From Sphingomonas abaci (lineage in GTDB: Bacteria; Pseudomonadota; Alphaproteobacteria; Sphingomonadales; Sphingomonadaceae), in assembly GCF_014199625.1 (NCBI RefSeq), contig NZ_JACHNY010000001.1, forward strand, positions 62,001 to 126,000: a stretch of 64,000 nt of DNA, in the 5' to 3' direction. The translations under genes and the position numbers were made by a program. The notes beneath the pieces are model-generated. The model saw only the letters and a program-made list of their open reading frames with translations, was not told the DNA's origin and did no database searches. Below are positions 37,217-46,660 of the stretch, one piece after another (within the stretch, counting starts at the first letter, position 1; each line of letters starts with the position of its first letter).

Positions 37217-39061
37217 ATGCACGAATATTCACTCGCCGCGCCGGCGCGAGGCGATGACCCGCTTTACGGCGCGGGCGAGACACTTGCGCGGCAGGTGCGC
37301 TTCCTGGAGGCGAATTTGTCCGCGATCCCGGACTATGTCTATGCCTTCGATCGCGACCGGCGTTTCGCCTACGCCAATCCGGCGATGCTGGGGCTGTTCG
37401 GACTGACATCGGAGGAGATGCTGGGCAAGTCCTTCATCGATCTCGACTATCCGGCCGATCTCGCAGCCTTGCTCAACGGCCATATCGACCAGATCTTCGC
37501 GGACGGCGCGACGATCCAGAACGAGGTCTTCTACCGAAGCCCCACCGGCCATGCGGCCTATTTCTCCTATGCCTGGGGGCCAGTGCTGGGGCCGGATGGA
37601 TCGGTCGAGCTGGTCGTCGGCGTATCGCACGACACCAGCGAGCGGCGCGCCTTCGAGGAAGCCTTGCGGACCAGCGAAGCTCGGCTGCGCGCCGCGACCG
37701 AACTGGTCGGGGTCGGCATCTACGCGTGGGACCCGCGCACCGGTGCGCTCGACTGGGACGACCGGCTGCGCGCGATGTGGGGCCTGCCATCCGGCACGCC
37801 CATTGACGAGGAGCTGTTCGAACAGGGCATCCATCCCGACGACCGGGGGCGGGTCCGCGCGGCGATCGCGGCCTGCGTGGATCCGGCAGGGGACGGCAGC
37901 TACGCGCTGGAATATCGCGTGGTCGGCCGCGACGACGGCATCGTCCGCCACATCGCCACGTCGGGACGCGCGACGTTCGAGAATGGCTGTCCGATCGGCT
38001 TCATCGGCGCGGCGATCGACATGACCGCGCAACGCCATGCCGAAGCGGCGATCCGCGCAAGCGAGGCGCAGTTCAGCGGCTTCGCCGAACATAGCAGCAA
38101 CCTGCTCTGGATCGGCGACCCGGCGACCGGGACCATTCTCTATCGCAGCGCCGCGTTCGAGCGGATCTGGGGCATCCCGCGCGAGGATGGCGCACGGTTC
38201 ATCAAGCGGTGGCTGGAGGATGTCCACCCGGACGACCGCGCGCAGGTCGAACATGCGCTGGCCACCGTCGGGGCCGGCGAAGTCACCCAGTTCGAATATC
38301 GCATCATCCGCCCGAGCGACGGCGCCGTCCGCCGCCTGCGCGATACCGGCTTCCCCATTCTCGACGACCATGGCGCGGTCAGCCGCATCGGCGGCATTGT
38401 CGAGGACCTGACGCAGGATGAATTGGGCCAGGTTTATATCGTCAGCGCCAAGGCGCTCGAGGCCCGGCGGCTGGCCGGCCTCGTGCGGTCGATGGGCTAT
38501 CGCGCGCGCACCTTCGAAAGCCCGGCGGCCTTTCTCGACATCGCCGCCGTCCTCGCCCCCGGATGCGTCCTGATCGATCTGCGCAAGGCGAAGGTGGAAG
38601 GGCTGTCCGTTTCTCGCGAGTTGAAGGCGCGGGCGATCGCCATGCCCAGCGTGGTGCTGGACGGGACTGACGCCGACCTGGCCTCGGCGGTCGCCGCGAT
38701 GAAGGCGGGCGCGACCGACTATATCGTCGTGACCGATGAGGCCGCGCTGTGCCTCGGCGTGTCGAGCGCCATCGCCGAATGTCTCGCCGCGGTCCGCCCC
38801 GTCTCTCGCGACGAGACCGCCAGCGCGCGCCTCGCCCGGCTGACCCCGCGCGGACGGGAGGTGCTGGTCGGGCTGGTCGATGGCGACACCAACAAGATGC
38901 TCGGCAGGAAGCTGGGCATCAGCCCGCGCACCGTCGAACTGCACCGCGCCCAGGTCATGAACCGGCTGAATGCCGGCAGTTTGGCCGAACTGATCCAGCT
39001 CGCCATGGCGGCCGGACTCGCCTCCCCCGGCGAGGGCCATGCGGCGCGGAAGCCTACCTAG
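37217..39061 (+). CDS. PAS-PAS-PAS-degenerate receiver-LuxR HTH regulator
   Basis: A 614-residue protein with an unusual fusion. PAS domains lie at ~30-140 ([20 protein letters not shown]), ~155-270 ([18 protein letters not shown]) and ~285-400 ([18 protein letters not shown]). A FixJ-like receiver follows at ~405-520 ([20 protein letters not shown]), and a LuxR/FixJ HTH at ~545-600 ([38 protein letters not shown]). The receiver keeps an Asp in CVLIDL, but the acidic pair after strand 1 is Ser-Ala and the late Lys is missing ([11 protein letters not shown]), so phosphotransfer is improbable. No kinase domain is present. It reads as a one-component regulator in which PAS input is wired straight to DNA binding. 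Confidence 0.85.
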   Translation: MHEYSLAAPARGDDPLYGAGETLARQVRFLEANLSAIPDYVYAFDRDRRFAYANPAMLGLFGLTSEEMLGKSFIDLDYPADLAALLNGHIDQIFADGATIQNEVFYRSPTGHAAYFSYAWGPVLGPDGSVELVVGVSHDTSERRAFEEALRTSEARLRAATELVGVGIYAWDPRTGALDWDDRLRAMWGLPSGTPIDEELFEQGIHPDDRGRVRAAIAACVDPAGDGSYALEYRVVGRDDGIVRHIATSGRATFENGCPIGFIGAAIDMTAQRHAEAAIRASEAQFSGFAEHSSNLLWIGDPATGTILYRSAAFERIWGIPREDGARFIKRWLEDVHPDDRAQVEHALATVGAGEVTQFEYRIIRPSDGAVRRLRDTGFPILDDHGAVSRIGGIVEDLTQDELGQVYIVSAKALEARRLAGLVRSMGYRARTFESPAAFLDIAAVLAPGCVLIDLRKAKVEGLSVSRELKARAIAMPSVVLDGTDADLASAVAAMKAGATDYIVVTDEAALCLGVSSAIAECLAAVRPVSRDETASARLARLTPRGREVLVGLVDGDTNKMLGRKLGISPRTVELHRAQVMNRLNAGSLAELIQLAMAAGLASPGEGHAARKPT

Positions 39062-39127
39062 GAATACTACGAGTGCCGATACCGCGGTGAATTCCCCAAA
39101 TGTCGTTGCGACTGAAGGGGTTGAACG

Positions 39128-40003
39128 ATGCTCCACATGCATTCCACGCCAGCGTCCCGACCACGCCCCCCGCGCGACGGGACCATGCCCATCCTGGTCG
39201 CGATCGACGCGGGCACGAAGCCGATCCCCTATGCGGCCGATGCGATCCGGTTGGCGCTCGGCGACCGCGCCACGGTCGAGGAATGCCAGGCACTGGCCGG
39301 GACGCTGGTCGACATCGTCCCGGTGCGCAACGCCGCCCTCGTGTGCGGCCCCTCCGACGCCGACGTCCACCTGCACCTGCTGATCGAGGGCTGGGCCTAT
39401 CGCGCCCAAGGACTGCTCGACGGCGCGCGCCAGATTACCGACGTGCTGGTGCCGGGCGACATTTGCGACTGGGTGCCGCCGGCATCGAACGAAGAGATCC
39501 GGGCCAGCGGTCCGGCCCGCGTCGCGGTGCTGCGCCGGATGGTGGAGGGACATGACCTCCAGGCCCTTTCCGCGCGCCGGGAGCGCGCGATCATCGGCGA
39601 TATCCGCCGGCTTCGCACGCAGGCGACCAGCCTGGGGCGACGCGATGCGCGCGGACGGGTCGCCTACGGCCTCGCGGACCTGCACCACCGCCTGGAGCGG
39701 GTCGGCTTGGCCAGGGGTGGCGCCTTCGCCTGCCCGTTGACCCAGGAACAGCTCGGCGATCTGCTCGGGCTGACCTCGGTCCATATCAATCGCGTCGTCC
39801 AGGGACTGCGCCGCGACGGCGTGCTGATCATCGGCAAGCGGCAGGTGACGATCCTCGACCGGGATCGGCTGCACGCCATCGCCGGCTGGCGGACGGATGA
39901 GGCCGACAGGACCGTGACCGACCGCCGATTGCCCATCCGGCCGCAGCAGGGCGGCCCCATGCCCTCGCCATCCGCCACCACGAACAGCCGAGGTCCGTCA
40001 TGA
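39128..40003 (+). CDS. Crp/Fnr family transcriptional regulator (FixK-like)
   Basis: A 291-residue regulator. Residues ~35-150 form a cyclic-nucleotide-binding-type beta roll (LVDIVPVRNAALVCGPSDAD, ITDVLVPGDICDW). Residues ~160-260 contain the dimer helix and a Crp-type winged HTH, CPLTQEQLGDLLGLTSVHIN followed by RVVQGLRRDGVLII. No Fnr-type N-terminal Cys cluster is visible, so it is not an oxygen-sensing Fe-S Fnr; the form is closer to FixK. It lies 66 bp after the PAS-LuxR gene and overlaps the SRPBCC gene by 4 bp. The order PAS sensor, FixJ-like output, FixK-like Crp recalls the FixLJ-K oxygen cascade (inference). Confidence 0.88.
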   Translation: MLHMHSTPASRPRPPRDGTMPILVAIDAGTKPIPYAADAIRLALGDRATVEECQALAGTLVDIVPVRNAALVCGPSDADVHLHLLIEGWAYRAQGLLDGARQITDVLVPGDICDWVPPASNEEIRASGPARVAVLRRMVEGHDLQALSARRERAIIGDIRRLRTQATSLGRRDARGRVAYGLADLHHRLERVGLARGGAFACPLTQEQLGDLLGLTSVHINRVVQGLRRDGVLIIGKRQVTILDRDRLHAIAGWRTDEADRTVTDRRLPIRPQQGGPMPSPSATTNSRGPS

Positions 40004-40533
40004 GCCATGCCAAAGCCAAAGCCGAAGCCGAACCCGAAGCCGGGGTCGACACCGCCACCACCGCGTCGATGACGGTCGGCAAGCCCATCGCGGAGGTGCG
40101 CTCGCTCTGGCTGGAGCCCGACACCCAATCCCGCATCTGGTCGCATTTCGCCACCGTCCGCGCCCTGGACGACGGTACGGCGGAATGGACCGTGCCCGGC
40201 CTGACGGGCGGTGAGTATCGCTGGCGGACGGCAACCGTCGACGAGGCGCCGGACCGCCTGCGCTGGTCGACGCATGACGGGGCCGACGTGCCGAATGCCG
40301 GCGTGCTGACCTTCCGCCCCGCCCCCGGCGACCGGGGCACCGAGCTGCATCTCGCGGTTCGCTTCGATCCGCCGGGTGGCGTGGTCGGGCAAGCGCTCGC
40401 CAAGCTGTTCCATGTCGCCCCGCGCGAGATCGTGCGGACGGCGCTTTACCGGTTCCGGGCACTGGCGCTGACCGGCGAGATCCCCACGACCGACCCGCAG
40501 CCGGCCGCCCGCCACGGCGGCACGGACCGCTAA
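40000..40533 (+). CDS. SRPBCC family protein
   Basis: A 177-residue protein whose ATG overlaps the stop of the Crp gene (ATGA). The first ~20 residues (MSHAKAKAEAEPEAG) are charged and probably disordered. The remainder has the START/polyketide-cyclase-like pattern: a first strand ending in GKPIAEVRSLWLEP, a helix with TQSRIWSHFATV, WTVPGLTGGEYRWRTATV, and a long C-terminal helix (GVVGQALAKLFHVAPREIV). This fold makes a hydrophobic cavity for lipids or aromatic compounds. The family is often labelled cyclase/dehydrase and is frequently found beside the small membrane protein type seen at 35302. Function is unknown. Confidence 0.75.
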   Translation: MSHAKAKAEAEPEAGVDTATTASMTVGKPIAEVRSLWLEPDTQSRIWSHFATVRALDDGTAEWTVPGLTGGEYRWRTATVDEAPDRLRWSTHDGADVPNAGVLTFRPAPGDRGTELHLAVRFDPPGGVVGQALAKLFHVAPREIVRTALYRFRALALTGEIPTTDPQPAARHGGTDR

Positions 40534-40545
40534 GGAGACATCATC

Positions 40546-41709
40546 ATGCGCGCGCTATGCTGGAACGGCGTCAACGACCTTCGCGTGGAGACGGTCGCCG
40601 ACCCGGAGATCCTCAATCCCAGTGACGTGATCCTGAAGGTGCGCCTGTCGACCACCTGCGGCTCCGACCTGCACCTGATCGACGGCTTGATCCCGACCAT
40701 GCGCGCAGGCGACGTCCTGGGTCACGAATTCATGGGCGAAATCGTCGATGTCGGAGCGGCGGTCACGAAAGTGGCGAAGGGCGACCGGGTCGTCGTGCCG
40801 TCGTTCATTTCTTGTGGGCGATGCTGGTACTGCCAGCACGACCTCTATTCGCTGTGCGACACGAGCCATCCCAAGCCGGAGTTGCAGGAGCCGCTGCTCG
40901 GCTATCCGACCGCCGGTATCTATGCCTATTCGCATGCCTTTGGCGGCTATGCCGGCGCGCATGCCCAGTATGTCCGGGTGCCCTTCGCGAACACCGACTG
41001 TTTCAAGGTCCCCGACGGCGTCTCCGACGAGACGGCGCTGTTCATTTCCGACGCCGCCCCGACCGGCTTCATGGGCGCGGACTTCTGCGATATCCAGCCC
41101 GGCGACGTGATCGCGGTCTGGGGCTGTGGCGGGGTCGGACTGATGGCGCAGCAGAGCGCGATGGTGCTGGGCGCCGAGCGCGTGATCGCGATCGACCGCT
41201 ATCCCGAACGGCTGGCGCAGGCGGAGGCGTTCGGCGCGATCCCGCTCGACTATACGAAGGTGGACGTGGTCGAGGCGCTCAGGGAGCTGACCGGCGGCCG
41301 GGGTCCGGACGCCTGTATCGACGCGGTCGGCATGGAAGCGGGCGGGACCGGGCTCCAGCAGGCCTATGACCGGGTCAAGCAGGCGCTGTACATGGAGACG
41401 GATCGGGGCACCGCGCTGCGCCAGGCGATGCTGGCGGTCCGCAAGGGTGGCATCCTGTCGATTCTGGGCGTCTACGGCGTGATGGATAAATTCCCGCTCG
41501 GCCTGCTGATGAACAAGGGCGTGACGGTCCGGACCGCGCAGCAGCACGGGCAAGCCTATGTTCCGCGCCTGCTGGACCATGCGCAGCGCGGCGAACTGAC
41601 CCCCGCCTCCCTCGCCACGCACCGGTTTTCGCTGGAGGACGCCCCCAAAGGCTATGACATGTTCAAGCACAAGGAGGATGGCTGCCTGCGCGCCGTGTTC
41701 GCGCCCTGA
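40546..41709 (+). CDS. Zinc-dependent alcohol dehydrogenase, paralogue 2
   Basis: A 387-residue medium-chain dehydrogenase 12 bp after the SRPBCC gene, with AAGGAG before the ATG. The catalytic zinc site is TTCGSDLHL and LGHEFMGEI; structural zinc cysteines are complete (CGRCWYCQHDLYSLC). The NAD-binding motif is AVWGCGGVGLMA with VIAIDRYPERL. It matches paralogue 1 (35907-37082) over its length, including the DACIDAVGMEAGG and LLMNKGVTVRTAQ blocks. The two differ enough that they are not a recent duplication. It would act on small alcohols or aldehydes; which one is unclear. It is probably expressed with the Crp and SRPBCC genes. Confidence 0.92.
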   Translation: MRALCWNGVNDLRVETVADPEILNPSDVILKVRLSTTCGSDLHLIDGLIPTMRAGDVLGHEFMGEIVDVGAAVTKVAKGDRVVVPSFISCGRCWYCQHDLYSLCDTSHPKPELQEPLLGYPTAGIYAYSHAFGGYAGAHAQYVRVPFANTDCFKVPDGVSDETALFISDAAPTGFMGADFCDIQPGDVIAVWGCGGVGLMAQQSAMVLGAERVIAIDRYPERLAQAEAFGAIPLDYTKVDVVEALRELTGGRGPDACIDAVGMEAGGTGLQQAYDRVKQALYMETDRGTALRQAMLAVRKGGILSILGVYGVMDKFPLGLLMNKGVTVRTAQQHGQAYVPRLLDHAQRGELTPASLATHRFSLEDAPKGYDMFKHKEDGCLRAVFAP

Positions 41710-41852
41710 CTGCCGGTGGGGATTCGATCGGTCCGATTTACGAGGGGCGCACGTGGCGCGAAGGGTGGCCGGCGGGCGTGGCGCGGTCGTTGCGGGTGGC
41801 CACCGGGGGACGCCGTGAACCTATCCCGCGCACGTCACGGCCGGCGCCATAT

Positions 41853-43283
41853 CTATTGCCGCGCATCCGGATCGACGTCCCGGATGACGTCCGGATGCGT
41901 GTCGGCGGCGGCGAAGCCTAGGGTGATGCGCAGTCCGGGTCGCGTATTGACGATCGCCAGCGACGCATCGAGCCGCGACGCGGCGGAGCGGACGATGGCC
42001 AGGCCCAGGCCGCTCCCCTCGCTGTCGCGCGCGGTGGAAAGGCGGGTGAAGCGTTCACCCAGACGGGCGAGGTCGGCATCGGGCAGGCCGGGGCCATCAT
42101 CGGCCACGACGATCCTGGCCCCCTCCCCTTCGCCGGACGATACGGTCAGCACCACCCGACCCCCGCGGCGGTTGTAGCGGATCGCATTGTCGAGCAGGTT
42201 CGAAAGGATTTCGAACAGCAATGTGCGGTGGCTGGCGATCCCGATGCCGGCGGGTGCATCGAGATGGATGTCGACCCCCGCCTCGATCGCCTGCGCGATG
42301 CGGCGATTGATGACGGCGACCGCCACTTCGCGCAGGTCGACCCGCTCGCGCGGCGGCGCGCGCCCTGCCTCCTCGGCACGCGCCAGCGCCAGCAGCTGCG
42401 TCACCAGATGCTCCAGCCGATCGGCGGCATCGGCGATCTCGCCCAGCGCGCTCGGACTGCCGCGCCGTGCCAGCGCCACCTGGACCTTCAGCACCGCCAG
42501 CGGCGTGCGCATCTGGTGCGAGGCATCGGCGGTGAAGCGCCGCATGCCGGCCGTCGCGCTGTCCAACCGGGCGAGCAGATGGTCGAACGCATCGGCCAGC
42601 GGACGAAGCTCGGCCGGCAAGGGCCCGGTATCGAGCGGCGACAGGTCCGGCGTCGCACGCGTATCCCGGGCCGCCACCGCGCCCCGCAGGCCCGCCAGCG
42701 GCCGCAGGCTCCAGGCCAATGCCGGACGGATCAGAAACAGGGCGACGCCCACCAACAGGATCTCGCCCAGCACCAGGGCGATCACCAGCCGTCGTTGCAG
42801 CGCCCGGCGACCGTCGAGCGTTTCGGCCACCTGCACGATCACCGGGGCGTCGATCCGGGGCAGCGCGCGGCGCACCTCGGCGATGCGGATCTCCTGGTCG
42901 CGATAGCGGGCGAAGCGGAAGCGCGGCGTATCGAGCGCCAGCTCCGCGATCTCGGGTGGAGACAGGTCGGCATAGCCAGTGAGCAGCCGCTTCCCCACCG
43001 CGATCCGATAATAGACATTGTCGCGTTCGCTGTTCTCCAGCATCCCGAACGCGGCGGCCGGCAGATCGAGCGTCACCGCGCCGCGCTCCACCTGCACCGT
43101 TTCGGCCACCGCGCCCAAGGCGCCGCCCAGCACGCGGTCGTTGGTGCGGCGAACCACGTCGGCGATCAGCGTTGCGCCCGCCAGTCCCAGCAGCACCGCG
43201 ATCGCCAGCATCGGCGCCAGCATCGCCGCGAGCAGCCGGGTTCGTAGCGCCAGGGCACGTCCTCTCGCGCGCCTAATGGGCAT
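41853..43283 (-). CDS. Two-component sensor histidine kinase (TctE-like)
   Basis: A 476-residue membrane kinase. The ATG at 43283 overlaps the end of the regulator gene by 11 bp, giving translational coupling. TM1 lies at ~15-40 (LLAAMLAPMLAIAVLLGLAG) and a periplasmic sensor of the 2CSK_N type spans ~45-165 (RDNVYYRIAVGKRLLTGYAD). TM2 is near 168-190 (LVIALVLGEILLVGVALFLI). HisKA carries FTADASHQMRTPLAVL, and the HATPase has LSNLLDNAIRYN, VADDGPGLPD and EGSGLGLAIV. Length and layout match TctE, which senses tricarboxylates. The divergent unit encodes a binding protein, porin and citrate carrier, the known type of target. Confidence 0.88.
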   Translation of the reverse strand: MPIRRARGRALALRTRLLAAMLAPMLAIAVLLGLAGATLIADVVRRTNDRVLGGALGAVAETVQVERGAVTLDLPAAAFGMLENSERDNVYYRIAVGKRLLTGYADLSPPEIAELALDTPRFRFARYRDQEIRIAEVRRALPRIDAPVIVQVAETLDGRRALQRRLVIALVLGEILLVGVALFLIRPALAWSLRPLAGLRGAVAARDTRATPDLSPLDTGPLPAELRPLADAFDHLLARLDSATAGMRRFTADASHQMRTPLAVLKVQVALARRGSPSALGEIADAADRLEHLVTQLLALARAEEAGRAPPRERVDLREVAVAVINRRIAQAIEAGVDIHLDAPAGIGIASHRTLLFEILSNLLDNAIRYNRRGGRVVLTVSSGEGEGARIVVADDGPGLPDADLARLGERFTRLSTARDSEGSGLGLAIVRSAASRLDASLAIVNTRPGLRITLGFAAADTHPDVIRDVDPDARQ

Positions 43284-43938
43284 CGAGCATATAGCCGACG
43301 CCGCGCACCGTCCGGATCGCCGGGCCATCGGGGGCCAGCTTGCCGCGCAGTCGCGTGATGTTCACCTCGATCGCATTGGGGCCGACCGGCTCGTCATAGC
43401 CGAACACCTCGGATTGCAGCGTCTCGCGCGGCACGATCTGCCCGGCGCGGGTCGCCAGCGCGTCGAGCACCGCCCATTCGCGGCGACGCAGGTCCAGCGT
43501 CCGCGCCCCCACCCTTGCCGCGCCGCGCGAGCGGTCGAGGACCAGCGCCCCGACCACCAGCTCGGGTGTCGGATCGCCGCCACGCCGACGTCCCAGCGCC
43601 CGGATACGCGCCTCCAGTTCCTCCGGCGCGAACGGCTTTCGCAGATAATCGTCCGCGCCCAGATCGAGCCCCCGCACCCGGTCGTCCAGCGCGTCGCGCG
43701 CGGTCAGCATCAGCACCGGCACCCGGTTTCCCTGTCGGCGCAAGGTCTGGAGGACCGAGAAGCCGTCGGTCCCGGGCAGTCCGACATCGAGCACGACCAG
43801 TGCATAAGCCTCGCCCGCCGCGACCATAAGCGCGTCCTCGCCGGTCGCGACATGATCGACCGCATGGCCGGCCGCGCGCAACAGCGCGACGATCCCGCGC
43901 GCCAGCGCCGCATCGTCCTCGACGATCAGAATCCGCAT
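43273..43938 (-). CDS. OmpR-family response regulator (TctD-like)
   Basis: A 221-residue regulator. The receiver has the acidic pair in ILIVEDDAAL, phospho-acceptor Asp in VVLDVGLPG, Thr in LMLTARDALDD and Lys in DDYLRKPF, so it is fully functional in appearance. The C-terminal winged helix (LDLRRREWAVLDALATRAG, VEVNITRLRGKL type, TVRGVGYML) is standard for OmpR/PhoB. It is first in the regulator-kinase unit and divergent by about 100 bp from the solute-binding-protein gene. In Xanthomonas the homologous TctDE pair activates a citH citrate-carrier gene, which supports the same role here. Confidence 0.92.
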   Translation of the reverse strand: MRILIVEDDAALARGIVALLRAAGHAVDHVATGEDALMVAAGEAYALVVLDVGLPGTDGFSVLQTLRRQGNRVPVLMLTARDALDDRVRGLDLGADDYLRKPFAPEELEARIRALGRRRGGDPTPELVVGALVLDRSRGAARVGARTLDLRRREWAVLDALATRAGQIVPRETLQSEVFGYDEPVGPNAIEVNITRLRGKLAPDGPAIRTVRGVGYMLDAH

Positions 43939-44038
43939 GATGCGGCGGGTCCGTGAAAGGCGGATGACAGCTTGCGGTCATAATCCATGTCCTTGAGCTT
44001 ACCCGAACCCAGAGGCGGGAAGCGAGAGGAGCTGAACG

Positions 44039-45118
44039 ATGCGCACCCGAATTCTGTCGATGCTGATGCTGGGCGCCGTCGCAGCCGGCCAGGCCGATGC
44101 GCAGCGCCCGGCCGGTTATCCCCGCTCCTATGACGCGCTCGTCGCCGAGGCGCGGAACGAGCGCATGGTGCGCGTCTACGGCAATGCCGACACCGCCGCG
44201 CTGCGATCGTTGGTCGCGGCGTTCCGCCGGACCTATCCCGGCGTCGCGGTGCGCTACGACGATCTGGAGTCCAGCACCATCTACGACCGCGTCGTCGCCG
44301 AGGCGCGCGCCGGCGCGGCCGGAGCCGACCTGGTCTGGTCCTCCGCCATGGACCTGCAGGCCAAGCTCATCAACGACGGCTATGCGCAAGGGTATCTCAG
44401 CCCCGAAAAGCCCGCGCTGCCGGCCACGGCGATCTGGAAGAACATGGGATATGGCGTCACCGCCGAGCCGGTCGCCTTCGTCCTCAATCGCCGCCTGATC
44501 CCGGCCGCGCAGGTGCCGCGCACGCACGAGGCGTTCGAACGGCTGCTGCGCGCCCGTCGCGCCGAACTCACGGGCAGGGTCGCGACCTACGACCCAGCGC
44601 AGTCCAATGTCGGCTATCTCTATCTGACCGAGGATCATGCGATCACCCGCGACACCCGGTCGCTGGTGCAGGCGATCGCGGCGACGCGACCGATGCTCGC
44701 ACGCACGACCGAGCCGATGTTGGACGCGGTCTCGGCGGGGCGCATCGCGATCGCCTATAACGTCGTCGGCCCCTATGCGCTGACGCGCGCGATGCGCGAC
44801 CCGCGGCTGCACGTCGTCTTCCCGCGCGACTATACGATCGTCGCCTCGCGGGTCGCCTTCATCGCCCGCGACGCCCGGCATCCGGCGGCCGCGCGGCTAT
44901 TCCTCGATTTCCTGCTGTCGCGCACCGGGCAGACGCTGCTCGCGAAGCAATGGCTGTTGCCGGTGCGCGCCGATGTCCGGGCCCCCCGGCTGTCGCCCGA
45001 ACAGCAACGCCCGATCCGGGTCGGGCCGCAGCTTCTCGTCAATCTCGACACGATCAAGCGCCGCCGCTTCCTGGTCGATTGGCGCGCCACCCTTGCCCAA
45101 GAGGTTCCCAAGCGATGA
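44039..45118 (+). CDS. Periplasmic substrate-binding protein (FbpA-like fold), no ABC partner
   Basis: A 359-residue exported protein with signal peptide MRTRILSMLMLGAVAAGQADA and a GAGAGGAG ribosome-binding site. The mature part shows an FbpA-like type-II binding fold: RMVRVYGNADTAALRSLVAA, YPGVAVRYDDLESSTIYDRV, GADLVWSSAMDLQAKLINDG, NMGYGVTAEPVAFVLNRRL and a C-terminal LFLDFLLSRTGQTLLAKQW. Fe-binding tyrosines of true FbpA proteins (adjacent Tyr pair) are not evident, so the ligand may be an organic anion such as citrate. It overlaps the porin gene by 4 bp; no ABC permease or ATPase is present. Confidence 0.82.
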   Translation: MRTRILSMLMLGAVAAGQADAQRPAGYPRSYDALVAEARNERMVRVYGNADTAALRSLVAAFRRTYPGVAVRYDDLESSTIYDRVVAEARAGAAGADLVWSSAMDLQAKLINDGYAQGYLSPEKPALPATAIWKNMGYGVTAEPVAFVLNRRLIPAAQVPRTHEAFERLLRARRAELTGRVATYDPAQSNVGYLYLTEDHAITRDTRSLVQAIAATRPMLARTTEPMLDAVSAGRIAIAYNVVGPYALTRAMRDPRLHVVFPRDYTIVASRVAFIARDARHPAAARLFLDFLLSRTGQTLLAKQWLLPVRADVRAPRLSPEQQRPIRVGPQLLVNLDTIKRRRFLVDWRATLAQEVPKR

Positions 45119-46629
45119 TCCCGATCCGAACCGCCTCCGCGCTGATCGCGCTGCTGGCCGCCACCCCCGCCCTGGCCCAGACGCCCAGCAGCGACGAGCT
45201 GGCCGCCCTCGTCCGCCAGCAGGCCGCCGAGATCGCGACCCTGCGCGCTCGGCTCGACCGGCTGGAAGGCGTCGCGAGCGCATCCCCCGCCGCCACCGCA
45301 CCCGCACCCGCCGCCCCCAGTCCTTCCGGCACCCCCATGCCGACGCCGCCTGCGCCGCAATTGGCGCAAAGCGATCCGGCGTCGCGCGGCACCGTCACCC
45401 GTCCCTTCGCGCCGCAACTCGTGCCCCCCGGCCCCGCCGAGCGCGATGTGACCCAGGCGCGACAGGCCAATGCGGCGGGCGTGACGACCGAGTGGGGCGC
45501 TGGCCTGCCCGTCTTCCACTCGGCCGACGGCATCTACACCTTCAAGCCGCGCGGCCGCATCCTGACCGATGTCAGCTCGACCTTCGGATCGCGCTACAAC
45601 GGACGCAACATCACCACCACCGGCATGCGCGCGCTGCGCCTCGGCCTGGAAGGCGGGGTCGGCACCCACTTCTTCTACCAATTCGAATCCGACTTTTCGG
45701 AAAACGAGGTCGATATCGTCACCGCCTTCATCGGCTGGCGCAATCGCATCCGGCCGGGTCTGGATTATGATCTGCGCGCCGGCCACCTGTTCAACGATCG
45801 CGGCTTCGAGGGATCGACGGGCTCGGACTCGACGCCGTTCATGGAGCGGACCGTCGTCTCCACCGCGATCATCCCGCAGCGCGGCTTCTACGGCGTCGGC
45901 ATCATGCCGCGCCTGTTCTGGAAGACGGGCCATGCCTCGTTGACCGTGACCGGCGACCGGATCGACGGCAACCAGGCGACCAACGACAGCCGCACCGTGC
46001 TGGGCCGCGCGCACTGGAACCCGGTCAAGAACGACCGGTCCGTCCTGCATGTCGGCCTCTGGGGGTTCGACGAGGCCCTGTCCTCCGCCGCGACCACGCT
46101 GACCCGCAACACCGTGATCGGCGGCCGTTTCAACGGGGCGCTTCGCGTCTCGACCGGCACGCTGCTCGGCGGACGCAGCACCACCGGATACGGCGCGGAG
46201 CTGGGCGGCTATGTCGGCCCGGTCTGGGTGATGGCCGAGGCGGGCGAGCGCCGTGCGCGGCTGACCGGCGACCGGCCCGACTTCCTCAGCAAGGCGTGGA
46301 GCCTGTCCGGCGGCTGGTTCCTCACCGGCGATCTGCCGCCGTACAACCCGCGCCTGGGCAGCTTCGGCCAGCCGCGAGTGCTGAAACCGATCTTCGAGGG
46401 CGGGCCGGGCGCGATCGAGCTGACCGCCCGCTACGAGGATCTCGACTATACCAACCTGCCGACCGGCGGGCGCGGCTGGGCCGCGACGGCGGGCGTCAAC
46501 TGGTACCTCAACAGCTTCACCCGGCTCCAGTTCAACTGGGTGCACTGGGACACCGACAATCGCGCCGGCGCCTTCATCGGTCCCGACGACGGCGAGACCA
46601 TCGGCACCCGCCTCGCCGTCACCTTCTAA
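45115..46629 (+). CDS. OprO/OprP-type outer-membrane porin
   Basis: A 504-residue protein; the ATG at 45115 lies inside the stop of the binding-protein gene and opens signal peptide MIPIRTASALIALLAATPAL. A coiled-coil segment (LVRQQAAEIATLRARLDRLE) and a long Pro/Ala linker precede the barrel. The barrel shows FKPRGRILTDVSSTFG, FNDRGFEGSTGSDSTPFMER and ARYEDLDYTNLP, and ends in Phe (RLAVTF). It is clearly paralogous to the porin at 18737-20188. OprO beside citH and tctDE is a known arrangement in Xanthomonas, so passage of citrate or another tricarboxylate across the outer membrane is the best guess. Confidence 0.9.
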   Translation: MIPIRTASALIALLAATPALAQTPSSDELAALVRQQAAEIATLRARLDRLEGVASASPAATAPAPAAPSPSGTPMPTPPAPQLAQSDPASRGTVTRPFAPQLVPPGPAERDVTQARQANAAGVTTEWGAGLPVFHSADGIYTFKPRGRILTDVSSTFGSRYNGRNITTTGMRALRLGLEGGVGTHFFYQFESDFSENEVDIVTAFIGWRNRIRPGLDYDLRAGHLFNDRGFEGSTGSDSTPFMERTVVSTAIIPQRGFYGVGIMPRLFWKTGHASLTVTGDRIDGNQATNDSRTVLGRAHWNPVKNDRSVLHVGLWGFDEALSSAATTLTRNTVIGGRFNGALRVSTGTLLGGRSTTGYGAELGGYVGPVWVMAEAGERRARLTGDRPDFLSKAWSLSGGWFLTGDLPPYNPRLGSFGQPRVLKPIFEGGPGAIELTARYEDLDYTNLPTGGRGWAATAGVNWYLNSFTRLQFNWVHWDTDNRAGAFIGPDDGETIGTRLAVTF

Positions 46630-46660
46630 ACGCATTCCTCCCCTTTCGGAGCATCCTTCG

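Noticed and set aside
37229..39874. 881-codon minus-strand open frame opposite the PAS-LuxR and Crp genes
   Set aside because: It is compositionally a mirror of the real genes and spans two unrelated coding regions, so it cannot be a single protein.
44039..45118. Iron-binding FbpA call for the FbpA-like protein
   Set aside because: The adjacent tyrosine pair that binds Fe(III) is not evident and the neighbours are citrate-type carriers, so iron specificity is not supported.
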